64,000 bases of DNA from assembly GCF_009192945.1 (NCBI RefSeq), contig NZ_NSET01000006.1, forward strand, positions 1 through 64,000. Direction: 5' to 3'. The translations under genes were made by a program, and so were the position numbers. The notes beneath the pieces are model-generated. The model saw only the letters and a list, made by a program, of their open reading frames with translations. It made no database searches and was not told the DNA's origin. Source of the DNA: Xanthomonas maliensis. Its GTDB lineage: Bacteria > Pseudomonadota > Gammaproteobacteria > Xanthomonadales > Xanthomonadaceae. Positions 44,155-52,710 of this stretch are shown piece by piece; within the stretch, counting starts at the first letter, position 1; each line of letters starts with the position of its first letter.

Positions 44155-45073
44155 ACCGCAGGATCTGCGCGGCTGGAATGCGGTGATCACCGGCGGTGCC
44201 GGCGGACTGGGACGTGCGATCGCTGCGCGTCTGATCCAGCGCGGCGTGCGTTGCCTGCTGGTGGATATCGATGCGGATGCGCTGGCGCGCGCCGTGCAGG
44301 CGCTCGGGCCATTGGCGTGCGCGCAGGTGGCCGACCTGACCGACCCGACCGCCCGCGACCGGCTCGCCGAGCGGCTCGACACGGACTGGGGGCAGTTGCA
44401 GCTGTTGGTCAACAATGCCGGCATCGTCGGCACCACGCCGTTCGAACAGCGGACACCGGAGTCGATTCGCGGCGAACTGGAGTTGAACCTGCTGGCGCCC
44501 TTGTTGCTGACACACCAGTTGCTGCCGATGCTGCAGCGCAGTGGCGACGGGCGCGTGGTGAACATCGTCTCGCTGGGCGGCATGTTCCCGTTGCCGGAGT
44601 CGACGGTCTACTCGGCCAGCAAGTTCGGGCTGCGCGGTGCCATGCTCTGCCTGGGACTGGACGGTGCACGCCTGGGCATCCGCGTCTCCATCGTCAATCC
44701 GTCGGCCACCGATACCCCGATGCTGATGCGCGAGGCCCTCCACGGCGGCAACAAATTGCAATTCATGGATCCCCCACAGCAACCGGACGAAGTCGCACTG
44801 CAGGTACTGCGGTGCCTGGACGCACCGTGCCTGGAGCGCTTCGTGCGCCCCAGTGAATCGTGGACGGTGCGGCTGGCCATGTTGCTGCCCAACCTGCTGA
44901 CACGCGCCCTGCCGCTGTTCGCACGCAGCGCCGAGCGCGGGCATCGCACCTATCTTGCGTCGCTGGAGCAACGCGGCCTGATTCGCCGATGCCAGGACGG
45001 TTGGGAACCGGTGCCGCCCACTCCGCACCAAGACCTACCCACTGCGGTGCAGGTGGCTGCGCGACGCGCTTGA
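44147..45073 (+). CDS. short-chain dehydrogenase/reductase
   Basis: 308 residues; the ATG at 44147 lies inside the end of the monooxygenase gene. SDR hallmarks: TGGAGGLG (15-22), NNAG, a Ser in VNIVSLGG, and catalytic YSASK (Tyr155, Lys159), followed by NPSATDTPM. Residues about 225-308 are a longer C-terminal extension with a hydrophobic LAMLLPNLLTRALPLF stretch that may touch the membrane. It oxidises or reduces an alcohol/carbonyl, presumably on the same pathway as the coupled monooxygenase. Confidence 0.9.
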   Translation: MAKPQDLRGWNAVITGGAGGLGRAIAARLIQRGVRCLLVDIDADALARAVQALGPLACAQVADLTDPTARDRLAERLDTDWGQLQLLVNNAGIVGTTPFEQRTPESIRGELELNLLAPLLLTHQLLPMLQRSGDGRVVNIVSLGGMFPLPESTVYSASKFGLRGAMLCLGLDGARLGIRVSIVNPSATDTPMLMREALHGGNKLQFMDPPQQPDEVALQVLRCLDAPCLERFVRPSESWTVRLAMLLPNLLTRALPLFARSAERGHRTYLASLEQRGLIRRCQDGWEPVPPTPHQDLPTAVQVAARRA

Positions 45074-45187
45074 GTAACGCTACGCCCATGGCGGCTTGGG
45101 CCATCCCGTGTTGCTGGCGGATGCCAATGCCCCCGCAGCGCGGGCCGGCACATAGCCTGTCCTGACTGCTCGCCCCCGTTGGTCGGC

Positions 45188-46270
45188 TCAGCGCGGCCCG
45201 CGCGCCTGTCCGGGCGAACGGCCGGACCACCGTTGGAAGGCACGCCGAAACGCCCGTGCATCGGCGTATCCCACCGCTTGTGCCACCTCGGCGACGGTCA
45301 TCTGCGAATTGCGCAGCAGATCCTGTGCGCGCTCATAGCGAGCCGCATCGCGCAGCGCACGGTAGCCGACCTGCTGCGCGCCGAGCCGACGCCGCAGGGT
45401 GCGCTCGCTGCAATTGGCCTGGCGAGCGAGCTCGGTCTGCCGCGGCGCGTGCTCGGCATCGCTGTGCAACCGCAGTGCGATCGATTCGACCAACTCATTG
45501 CGCGACGGCGGCCGCTGAATCAAGGTTTCCAATTGTTGCCGCAACAGCACGCAGGTGGTGCGGTCGTAGCCCGGCAGCCGCACGGCCAACCACTTGGCAT
45601 CGAGCGTCATCCGGTTCCGGCCAGCTGCAAAACGCACCGGGCAGCGGAAAAAACGGGTATAGGCCTCCGCCGGCGCCGACGGTGCGAAGGCCAGTTCCAG
45701 CGCACGTGGCCGGATATCCGGCCCCACCATGCAGCGACTGACGTTGAGTGCGCCGGCAAAGGCTTCCTCGATGAGATAGGGCTCGATCTCCAGATCGCAC
45801 ACATGCGGCACCAGTTCGATGGACGCTTCGCGCCCCTGTTGGGCGAAGAGATGCTGCATCATCGCCCCCGCTTCGTGCTGATGGCTCAGCCCATAACCGA
45901 TCGCTTCGCCGAAGGTTTCGCAGGTGAGCATGGCCAGCCCGGTCAGCCCCCAGGACACCGGCCGTTGCCGCATGCCGGCCGCCAGGCCCATCGCCGGCTC
46001 GTCCAACAGACGGCGGGCGCGAAGGATCACCGCACGCACCTGCCGGTAGGACAGCAGCAGATCGCGGTCGTGCAGGTCGCGATCCGTGAATCCCAGCCCC
46101 TTGCACAGGCGCTCCGGCGCGTGCCCACGATCTTCGACCAGGCCGAGCAGCGAGCGCACGGCGTTGGGAACGATATTGGCGATGCGGCGGCCATCGGCCG
46201 ACGCCTTATCGGCCTGGCCGCCGACCGCGGCTGGTCGCCTGTGCGTTGCCGAACCCAGGGCGTGCGGCAT
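45188..46270 (-). CDS. AraC-family regulator with VirS-like N-terminal domain
   Basis: 360 residues from the ATG at 46270; shorter starts are possible, since the recognisable domain begins near residue 33 (NIVPNAVRSLLGLVEDRG). The N-terminal part (about 35-235, with SWGLTGLAMLTCETFGEAI split at MLTC) resembles the arabinose-binding-like domain of OruR/VirS-type regulators. The C-terminal AraC DNA-binding domain has two HTHs (TELARQANCSERTLRRRLG and MTVAEVAQAVGYADARAFRRAF, shown in part). It converges on the FMO/SDR operon and is its likely regulator, ligand unknown. Confidence 0.85.
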   Translation of the reverse strand: MPHALGSATHRRPAAVGGQADKASADGRRIANIVPNAVRSLLGLVEDRGHAPERLCKGLGFTDRDLHDRDLLLSYRQVRAVILRARRLLDEPAMGLAAGMRQRPVSWGLTGLAMLTCETFGEAIGYGLSHQHEAGAMMQHLFAQQGREASIELVPHVCDLEIEPYLIEEAFAGALNVSRCMVGPDIRPRALELAFAPSAPAEAYTRFFRCPVRFAAGRNRMTLDAKWLAVRLPGYDRTTCVLLRQQLETLIQRPPSRNELVESIALRLHSDAEHAPRQTELARQANCSERTLRRRLGAQQVGYRALRDAARYERAQDLLRNSQMTVAEVAQAVGYADARAFRRAFQRWSGRSPGQARGPR

Positions 46271-46500
46271 GCTCAACCACCTTCCCGCGCGTGGCGACAG
46301 CCGACGCAGCGGCACGGCACGACGCTGCCGGCACCATCGATGCGCGGCCTCTGCCTGGCGGATGGAAAGGCCGGCTGGTGCCGAACGTCGTGCATGCGTT
46401 GCGTCCTCGCGGCAATGCGGGCTCGACCGCTCGGCCACAGCTTAGCGCAACCAGGTCCGCGCGAGCCTGCTCAAGCGACGCACTGCCATCTGCCAGGCAC

Positions 46501-46863
46501 TCAGTCGCGCGGAAAGCGTTTGCGTGCGCTATCGCGCACATCGACGTCGAAGGTGACCTGCAAGGCCATCGCCTCGGCATGCCCGGCGCCCGCATCGAAA
46601 CGGAACTGAAGACCGTCGCGGCGCGGCAACTGCCGTGCGTGCTCCTCCAGCGCATCGCGCGGGATCGCCAACTGCCAATGATCGGTCGCACAGTTGCAGG
46701 CCGCATGGCCACCGGTCAGGCTCACGCTGTGACGGACCAGCCGTGCGCCCTGCCCGCTCGGCAAACGACTGAGGTTGTCGACGCTGTGGCCGGCCAGCAG
46801 GCTGGCCAGCTCCTCCTCATCGATGCGAAACCGCACGTGCTGGCCTTCAATCTGGATTTTCAT
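46501..46863 (-). CDS. small protein of the moeA-mobA operon (DUF7009-like)
   Basis: 120 residues; the ATG at 46863 lies 17 nt inside the end of mobA. It begins MKIQIEGQHVRFRIDEEEL, a pattern seen in a small family (DUF7009, from memory) often found beside molybdenum-cofactor genes. It has two Cys (HAACNCATDH) and a C-terminal LQVTFDVDVRDSARKRFPRD strand. No catalytic motif is evident. Operon position suggests a role in Moco maturation or in protecting or handing over Moco; this is inference. Confidence 0.6.
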   Translation of the reverse strand: MKIQIEGQHVRFRIDEEELASLLAGHSVDNLSRLPSGQGARLVRHSVSLTGGHAACNCATDHWQLAIPRDALEEHARQLPRRDGLQFRFDAGAGHAEAMALQVTFDVDVRDSARKRFPRD

Positions 46864-47428
46864 GGATCAGCCGGCTCCATTGCTCAGGCGTATTGCAATT
46901 GACGAACGCGGCGCGTTCGTTCGGGGTGACAGCCACGCGATGGCAGTGCAAGCCGGCCTGCAACGCATGCAGCGAGCGTGCGGAGCCTTCGCCTTCCAGC
47001 AAGCCCGCCAGCCGGGTGCGCAAGCGCGCATCGACCCGCAGGCGCATCGGCAACCGTTGATCGTCGAAGATCGCGCACGCTGCCTCCACGGGTGCGTCCA
47101 GCAAACGCGCCAGCAACGGCACCGGCAACAGCGGCATATCCACCGGCACCACCAGCAGCACGGTCGTATCGGCCAGCGTTTTCACCACACTGGCCAGCCC
47201 GCCCAGCGGCCCCAGGCCCGGCTGCGCATCGGCAATGCCGCCCGCGTCCGGGTAACGGCCGCTGACCAGGACCTCGTGCGCACCGGCAGTGCGCAGCAAT
47301 GCCTGCATATGGGCAAGCAAGGGCTGTCCATGCCACGGCAGCAGTGCCTTGTCGCGCCCCATGCGCGAGGACTGGCCGCCGGCCAGCACCAGTCCGGTCC
47401 AGCCGTGCACGCCCGGTGCGACGCTCAT
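46847..47428 (-). CDS. mobA: molybdenum cofactor guanylyltransferase
   Basis: 193 residues from the ATG at 47428. The nucleotide-binding LAGGQSSRMGRDKALL (15-30) and later GPLGGLASV and VPVDMPLLP match MobA. It attaches GMP to Moco to form the MGD cofactor used by NasA-type nitrate reductases. It lies 43 nt downstream of moeA and overlaps the small following gene, forming a three-gene minus-strand operon. Confidence 0.93.
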   Translation of the reverse strand: MSVAPGVHGWTGLVLAGGQSSRMGRDKALLPWHGQPLLAHMQALLRTAGAHEVLVSGRYPDAGGIADAQPGLGPLGGLASVVKTLADTTVLLVVPVDMPLLPVPLLARLLDAPVEAACAIFDDQRLPMRLRVDARLRTRLAGLLEGEGSARSLHALQAGLHCHRVAVTPNERAAFVNCNTPEQWSRLIHENPD

Positions 47429-47471
47429 TCGGCGTCTCCGCCGTTGAGCGGAATCGCTGTCGCCACCACGC

Positions 47472-48722
47472 TCACCGCGGAGACTCCGGCGTTGGCGGCT
47501 GCAGATGCCCCAGGCCATACACCTCCACGCGCGTCTGCGCCGGTGCATCGGCCACCTGCGGTGACACTACCGCCCATACATTGGCCTGCAACAAGGGCAT
47601 CAGCCGGAACGATTCCTGTTGCGGCAGGATCGTCGCTGCCAATACGCCCGACTCGCTGCAGTGCAACTGCGCGCGCAGATGTTGCCGCCACAGCGGCCGT
47701 GCCTGCAGCGGCGTGTCCAGCGCCACCGACACGCCACGCTCGGGCGGCAGACCCAGCCAGCCGCGCAGCGCCGGCTCGACGAAGAAGCGCAAACCGGCCG
47801 CGCTGGCCATCGGGTTGCCTGGCAAGCCGGCGTACAGCGTTCCATCGGGCAACCGCGCCAGCAGCACCGGTTTGCCAGGACGCACAGCGACCTTGTGAAA
47901 CAACAGCTGTGCGCCGTGGCGCGCCAAGGCCCCGGGAATGAAGTCATAGCGTCCGCGCGATACCGCGCCGGTACTGAGCACGAGATCGACACCGAGTTGC
48001 CGCGCCTGCGCCAGCGCCGTGTCGAACTCGGCATCGGTATCGCCGACCCGCGCGTGCCAGAGCAGCTCGGCACCGGCATGGCGCAGCTGGCTGCGCAGAT
48101 AGGCGCTGGTGCCATCGTGAATCTGACCGGGCTGCAACGCTTGGGTCGGATCGTCGACCAGCTCGCGGCCGGTGGCGATCACCGCGACCCGCGGCCGCCG
48201 CACGACGCACACCTGCGCGCACCCCAGGCTGGCCAGCAAGAGTTGATGGGCGCTGCGGATCACGGTCCCGGCAGCGATGACGGTGTCGCCCACCGCAACA
48301 TCCTCGCCGCGGCGCCGGATATGCCGACCGACAGCCACATCGCTGCGGACGCGGATACGCGGCAGCGCCGAGGCCTGCTGCGGTAGCCGTTCCACGTCCT
48401 CCAACGCCACCACCGTATCGGCGCCGGCCGGCAGCACGGCGCCCGTCATGATTTCCCAGGCGGTGCAGCCGACAGTGATGACATCCTGGCCAGCTGCGAG
48501 CACCCCGCCGATCGCATGCTCGCTACCGCTCAGCACGCCCTGCCCTGCAGTGGCGAGTGCAAACCCATCCATCGCGCTATTGTCGAAGGCGGGCAATGCC
48601 GACGCGCTGGACAGCGCGACGGCCACTACGCGACCTTCGGCGTCGGCGCTACTCACCCATTCGCTCGCCAACGGGCGGACTTGCTGCAGCACGCACGCCA
48701 GTGCCTCGGCATAGCTGATCAT
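47472..48722 (-). CDS. moeA: molybdopterin molybdotransferase MoeA (first copy)
   Basis: 416 residues from the ATG at 48722. DNSAMDGFAL (Asp/Gly near 51-53), MTGAVLPAGADTVVALEDV, VAVIATGRELV and GLPGNPMASAAG define MoeA; the active-site loop reads STGAVSRGRYDFIP. It inserts molybdate into adenylylated molybdopterin. First gene of the moeA-mobA-DUF7009-like operon. A second moeA is at 53.9 kb; the two differ in this loop (here GAVSRGRYD, there GGVSAGEKD), which suggests different subgroups. Confidence 0.93.
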   Translation of the reverse strand: MISYAEALACVLQQVRPLASEWVSSADAEGRVVAVALSSASALPAFDNSAMDGFALATAGQGVLSGSEHAIGGVLAAGQDVITVGCTAWEIMTGAVLPAGADTVVALEDVERLPQQASALPRIRVRSDVAVGRHIRRRGEDVAVGDTVIAAGTVIRSAHQLLLASLGCAQVCVVRRPRVAVIATGRELVDDPTQALQPGQIHDGTSAYLRSQLRHAGAELLWHARVGDTDAEFDTALAQARQLGVDLVLSTGAVSRGRYDFIPGALARHGAQLLFHKVAVRPGKPVLLARLPDGTLYAGLPGNPMASAAGLRFFVEPALRGWLGLPPERGVSVALDTPLQARPLWRQHLRAQLHCSESGVLAATILPQQESFRLMPLLQANVWAVVSPQVADAPAQTRVEVYGLGHLQPPTPESPR

Positions 48723-48887
48723 GGGCAGGAGAACCGCCGGGAGCGATAGATGACTTGGCTAGGATACCGGCGCATGGTCGGCCTAGTACAGGCAGCCGCG
48801 CCCGGTCCATGCGCTTGACGCTGCTCGCACATGCCGGCGACGCCGAACCCGGCAACGTGCAGTTGTCCCGTCACCCTGTCTACGCCT

Positions 48888-49184
48888 ATGTCCCTGGTTG
48901 ATCTCGTTGGCTGGCTCGCCAGTGCCGTCCTTATCGCCACCTTGATCCGGCAGATCTACAAGCAATGGCGCGCCGAGCAAGCGCAGGGCGTGTCACGCTG
49001 GCTGTTCGTCGGCCAGATCACCGCCTCGCTGCTGTTCATCCTGTACAGCGCGCTGGTCGACAATCCTGTCTTCATCGTCACGAACGTGCTGATCCTGGTG
49101 ACTGCCATCACCGGCCACGTCCTGCATCGGATCAAATGCCGGCGCCTGCAGCAAGCCGATCCCCAGCCGACGACGCTGTCCTGA
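48888..49184 (+). CDS. SemiSWEET/PQ-loop small membrane transporter
   Basis: 98 residues from the ATG at 48888 (MSLVDLVGW). Three membrane helices at about 4-22, 37-55 and 61-80, with LIRQIYKQWRAEQAQGVS after the first, the PQ-loop-like turn of half-SWEET proteins. Such dimeric transporters move sugars or related small solutes. It is divergent from moeA with 165 nt between; no functional link is evident. Confidence 0.75.
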   Translation: MSLVDLVGWLASAVLIATLIRQIYKQWRAEQAQGVSRWLFVGQITASLLFILYSALVDNPVFIVTNVLILVTAITGHVLHRIKCRRLQQADPQPTTLS

Positions 49185-49400
49185 GTCGGATGGCGTGCAG
49201 CTTGTCCAGCACAGTGCGATGACGCCAGTGCCTCTCCGCCATCGTCGATGCACAGGCGACTCGTTGCTGGGTTGAAGTTCTTACCGCAGGCGTTGCTCTC
49301 CAGCAGCATCGAGTGGCTTTGATGCATGCCCCTGAAACCGCCGCGCTCGCTCGCCAAAACCGCGCAACCACCAGGCGCGACGGCCGGCGTTGGCCTCGCC

Positions 49401-50312
49401 TCAGCCTGCCTCGGAACGGCGTGTCCGCGCCCGCCCACGCGTTGGCTCTGGGTCGGGGGGCTGCGTGCGCGGCCGACCGCGGCGCGTGGTTGCAGCCTTC
49501 GCGCCAACCTGTTTGCGTGCGGCCGGCACGCGTACCCGCGCCCAGGTCGGCGCATGGTCGCTGGGCGATTCAAGTGCACGCACCCAGCGGTCCACGCCGG
49601 CATCATGCAACCCCGCGGCCAGCGCAGGATTGAGCAGAAGATGATCGATGCGCAGTCCACGGTCGCGTGCGAAGTGCTGGCGGAAGAAGTCCCAGTAGGT
49701 GTACGGCGCCCCCTCGGCGTGCACGCTGCCCAGGCTCTCGGTCCACCCTTGCGCCAGCAACTCGGCAAACGCCTGGCGGCTTTCCGGCTGCAGCAGGGCG
49801 TCCTTTCGCCAGCCCTTGGGATCGTAGATATCCGCATCGGTCGGCACCACGTTGAAATCGCCAATCAACGCCACCGGATGCGGCAACGCGACCAGGCTGC
49901 GTGCATGCTGCTGCAGCCGCCGCATCCACGCCAGCTTGTAATCGAACTTGGGACCTGGCTGTGGATTGCCGTTGGGCAGGTATAGACAGCCCACCACGAT
50001 TCCATGGATGGCTGCCTCCAGGTAGCGACTTTGTGTGTCGTCCGGATCGCCGGGCAAGCCGCGCCGAATTTCCACCGGCTCGGCATCGCGTGCAAGCAAC
50101 GCAACGCCATTCCAGGCGCGTTGCCCCTGCCAGATCACGCCGTAGCCGGCGTCCCGGATCGCCTGCGCTGGAAACACTTCTTGGGTGGCCTTCAGCTCCT
50201 GCAAGCCAACGATGTCTGGCTGCGCATGCTGCAACCACTCCAGCAAATGCGGCAGGCGACGGGCGATCCCGTTGACGTTGAACGTCGCGATGGTGCGCGT
50301 GGTCGTTGCCAT
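49401..50312 (-). CDS. xth: exodeoxyribonuclease III (AP endonuclease family)
   Basis: 303 residues from the ATG at 50312; an ATG at 50342 would add ten residues. Motifs: ATFNVNGIARRLP, GLQELKAT, YLPNGNPQPGPKFDYKLAW (split at KFDYK), LIGDFNVVPTDADIYDP, RIDHLLLNP and catalytic PSDHAPTW. It repairs abasic sites and removes 3' blocks. A basic, Arg/Pro-rich tail of about 45 residues follows the nuclease domain, probably for DNA contact. Single gene. Confidence 0.92.
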   Translation of the reverse strand: MATTTRTIATFNVNGIARRLPHLLEWLQHAQPDIVGLQELKATQEVFPAQAIRDAGYGVIWQGQRAWNGVALLARDAEPVEIRRGLPGDPDDTQSRYLEAAIHGIVVGCLYLPNGNPQPGPKFDYKLAWMRRLQQHARSLVALPHPVALIGDFNVVPTDADIYDPKGWRKDALLQPESRQAFAELLAQGWTESLGSVHAEGAPYTYWDFFRQHFARDRGLRIDHLLLNPALAAGLHDAGVDRWVRALESPSDHAPTWARVRVPAARKQVGAKAATTRRGRPRTQPPDPEPTRGRARTRRSEAG

Positions 50313-50563
50313 CGTTTGCCGCCCGAAGTGAACCTGTAGCATGCGGACACCTGAATCAAGGCGACGTCACGCACGCAAGGCATCGGCTTGATCGCAACGC
50401 AGCGCCGGTAGCGCTCTTGACCCTCTGCTGCCCTCGTTGCAGAGCACACCAGCACGCTGCATCGCCCATGTGAAACAGGCCGCAGCTGTGCACCTGTTGC
50501 TCACCGAGCACCGACCGCCAAGCCACCACGCTGGTGGACAGACCCAACACTGGCGGAGCCCCT

Positions 50564-51316
50564 ATGCGCTGTACCGTTCTGGCGATCGTCCTGTCTGGCA
50601 CGGCATGCACGCGCACGCCCCCTGCGACCACGCCACCGGGCGCGGAGAAGCGCGCCAGCACCGTCATGCTGGAGACTGGCGCCAAGGTCCTGCAGTCGAA
50701 TGGGCCAGTCGGCAAACTCGACATTTATCTGGTGGGCTTCCACCCGATGAAGGAGCAGCCGGACATGCAGATGGAAGCGCATCATTACTGTCATCAAGTC
50801 AACGAAGATCTCGCACAATGCGTGCTCTACGACGGCAACTCCGACCGAGCCAATCTCACCGGCATCGAGTACATCATTTCCGAGCGGGTGTTCGCTCAGC
50901 TGCCGATGGAGGAGCGTGACTACTGGCATCCGCACAATGGCGAGATCCTGTCCGGCCAATTGTCCGCACCGAATCTTCCGCTGGTCGCGGAAACGGCCTT
51001 GATGCGCAGCAAACTCAACAGCTATGGCAAAACCTGGCATACCTGGCACTCGCGTCACGGCAACACGTCCGGTGATCGTCTGCCACTGGGCATGCCGATG
51101 CTGGCCTGGTCGTTCAACCGGGATGGCGAGATCCAGCAGCCGCTGATCACGCGGCGGGACGCGGCCATGTCCGTCAGCACAGCCGAACGGCGCAGCAGCC
51201 GTCAGGACCTCGCACCCTTGGCGAAGCCCCAACACGGCGTCGATGCCTTACGAGAGGCCTTTCCCACCGCCACGCAAATTGCTGGCGTGGAAGACATCAG
51301 CACAGATGGGCCATAG
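50564..51316 (+). CDS. OBAP-like (DUF1264) protein, probably exported
   Basis: 250 residues from the ATG at 50564 (CGGAG upstream). The start is a signal sequence ending SGTAC, a weak lipobox (Cys14). The core shows MEAHHYCHQVNEDLAQCVLYDGN, GIEYIISERVFAQLP, ERDYWHPHNGEILSGQLSAP and TWHTWH (each shown in part), characteristic of the oil-body-associated-protein-like DUF1264 family. Many His residues suggest metal binding. The bacterial function is unknown. Confidence 0.8.
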   Translation: MRCTVLAIVLSGTACTRTPPATTPPGAEKRASTVMLETGAKVLQSNGPVGKLDIYLVGFHPMKEQPDMQMEAHHYCHQVNEDLAQCVLYDGNSDRANLTGIEYIISERVFAQLPMEERDYWHPHNGEILSGQLSAPNLPLVAETALMRSKLNSYGKTWHTWHSRHGNTSGDRLPLGMPMLAWSFNRDGEIQQPLITRRDAAMSVSTAERRSSRQDLAPLAKPQHGVDALREAFPTATQIAGVEDISTDGP

Positions 51317-51436
51317 CACGATCGCGGGCAGCGGATGCCGGCGATCGCTGCCTTGCCTTCGTCGGCTGCCAAATCGTGGCGCGTGGCGGCCGATGCGCCG
51401 TGCGTGATGGCCCTGGCGCGGCACTATGCGCTGCGG

Positions 51437-52021
51437 TCAGCGCGCCCCGCTCCGCCCAGCTGCTTGCTGCAAAGCCTCAGCCGCGGCGAGATGGTCGGCC
51501 ACGTGGTGGCGGGTCGTCGTCAGGTGCTGAGCGACCTGCGGCGTCTTTGCTGCCGGGATCAACTTCTGATCCAGTGTCTGCAACGCCTCCCCGTGATCCT
51601 TGACCATCGCCTTGACATAAGCCATCTCGCGCTGCGTTCCCTGGGCCTGCTGCAGAGCTTGCAGTTCGGCCTTGCCCTTGGCCATCTGCGCCCTCGCGTC
51701 TGCCGCCGAGGTATCGGGCGACCAGCGCGCTACCGCCTGATTGTTCGCGGTGTGCTCCTTGACCATGCGTGCAGCGTAGTCGCGCACCGCACTGCTGGGC
51801 TGCGACTGCAACATCAGATTGGCGGCGTTGATCTCACTGGTATTGATGGCGCTCAACACCCCCAACGCGGCACGCTCTTCTTTGCTGGTCGCGTTCGTTG
51901 CGCCGTCGACTCCGGCTTTGGCGACGTCGCTGGTCGATTGCTGGCCGGCGGCGGCCGTAGCGGCTGCCATGCCTCCCATGCAAAGCGTCGATGCGATCAT
52001 TAGATGACGGAAGCGGATCAT
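51437..52021 (-). CDS. DUF4142 periplasmic helical protein
   Basis: 194 residues from the ATG at 52021. A signal peptide (about 25 residues, ending TAAAGQ) is followed by a low-complexity Ser/Thr/Ala stretch and a helical DUF4142 domain: GVLSAINTSEINAANLML, DYAARMVKEHTANNQ, AYVKAMVKDHGEALQTLD and QHLTTTRHHVADHLAAAE (each partly quoted). The family is ferritin-like in fold and common in envelope stress regulons. Monocistronic by appearance. Confidence 0.85.
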   Translation of the reverse strand: MIRFRHLMIASTLCMGGMAAATAAAGQQSTSDVAKAGVDGATNATSKEERAALGVLSAINTSEINAANLMLQSQPSSAVRDYAARMVKEHTANNQAVARWSPDTSAADARAQMAKGKAELQALQQAQGTQREMAYVKAMVKDHGEALQTLDQKLIPAAKTPQVAQHLTTTRHHVADHLAAAEALQQAAGRSGAR

Positions 52022-52255
52022 GGCCAGTCCTCGTGCGGATGGTGGTGACCAAATGCTGAGGCGCCCGGCGTCATCCAGCCGTCGCGTCGATGTTCACGTG
52101 CAGCGAAAGCCGCCACGGCCGCAGCCCGCTACGCTCACATCGACTGAATGCAAGTCCTGTTGAGCCAGAAACCTATGCAGAATCAGCCGCTGCCGCATTC
52201 ATGGGATCGTTGTTGACCACTGGCAGGCTGCAACCCCCGTAGTACCGCCGCTTTC

Positions 52256-52468
52256 TCAGGCACCCGGATCGGCTGGACCGAGTTGATGCGCGGCCAGCAG
52301 ATCGTCGATCCTGCGCGCCACGTGCACGGCCTCGTCCTGCGAGGCGCGCGCGGTGATGGCATCGGTGCGTGCATGGAAGACGTCCCAAAAGTCGTCCGGG
52401 TGCTGCCGACGCAGTTCCGGCAGGTCGGCAGCGAGCTGATTCAATTCGGCGTCGAGTTCAGGGTTCAT
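52256..52468 (-). CDS. small acidic cytoplasmic protein of unknown function
   Basis: 70 residues. The ATG at 52468 has a strong AAGGAGAA site, which decides this start over an upstream one. It is helical and acidic, with ELDAELNQLAADLPELRRQ, a Trp-containing DDFWDVFHARTD segment and RIDDLLAAH. No family was recognised. It is likely a real gene because of the ribosome-binding site and biased codon use. Confidence 0.65.
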   Translation of the reverse strand: MNPELDAELNQLAADLPELRRQHPDDFWDVFHARTDAITARASQDEAVHVARRIDDLLAAHQLGPADPGA

Positions 52469-52710
52469 GGCGTTCTCCTTCTTCGTCTGCACGGTAGTTC
52501 GTCAGCGGTGAGCCCGATGCATAGGCCATCCCTGGCCCACGCCCGTCGCACGGCATGATCGCCATCGTTGGACTCGGCTCTGGACGGCACTGCGGGTGAT
52601 GGGGGCAGCGCTGGGCGAATGCCCGACCGCGCGTGCGCCCCTGCAGACCGCAGCTGATCGTGGCACGCACCAACGACGGCACACCGACGGTTTTGCGCGA
52701 CAATACGTCC

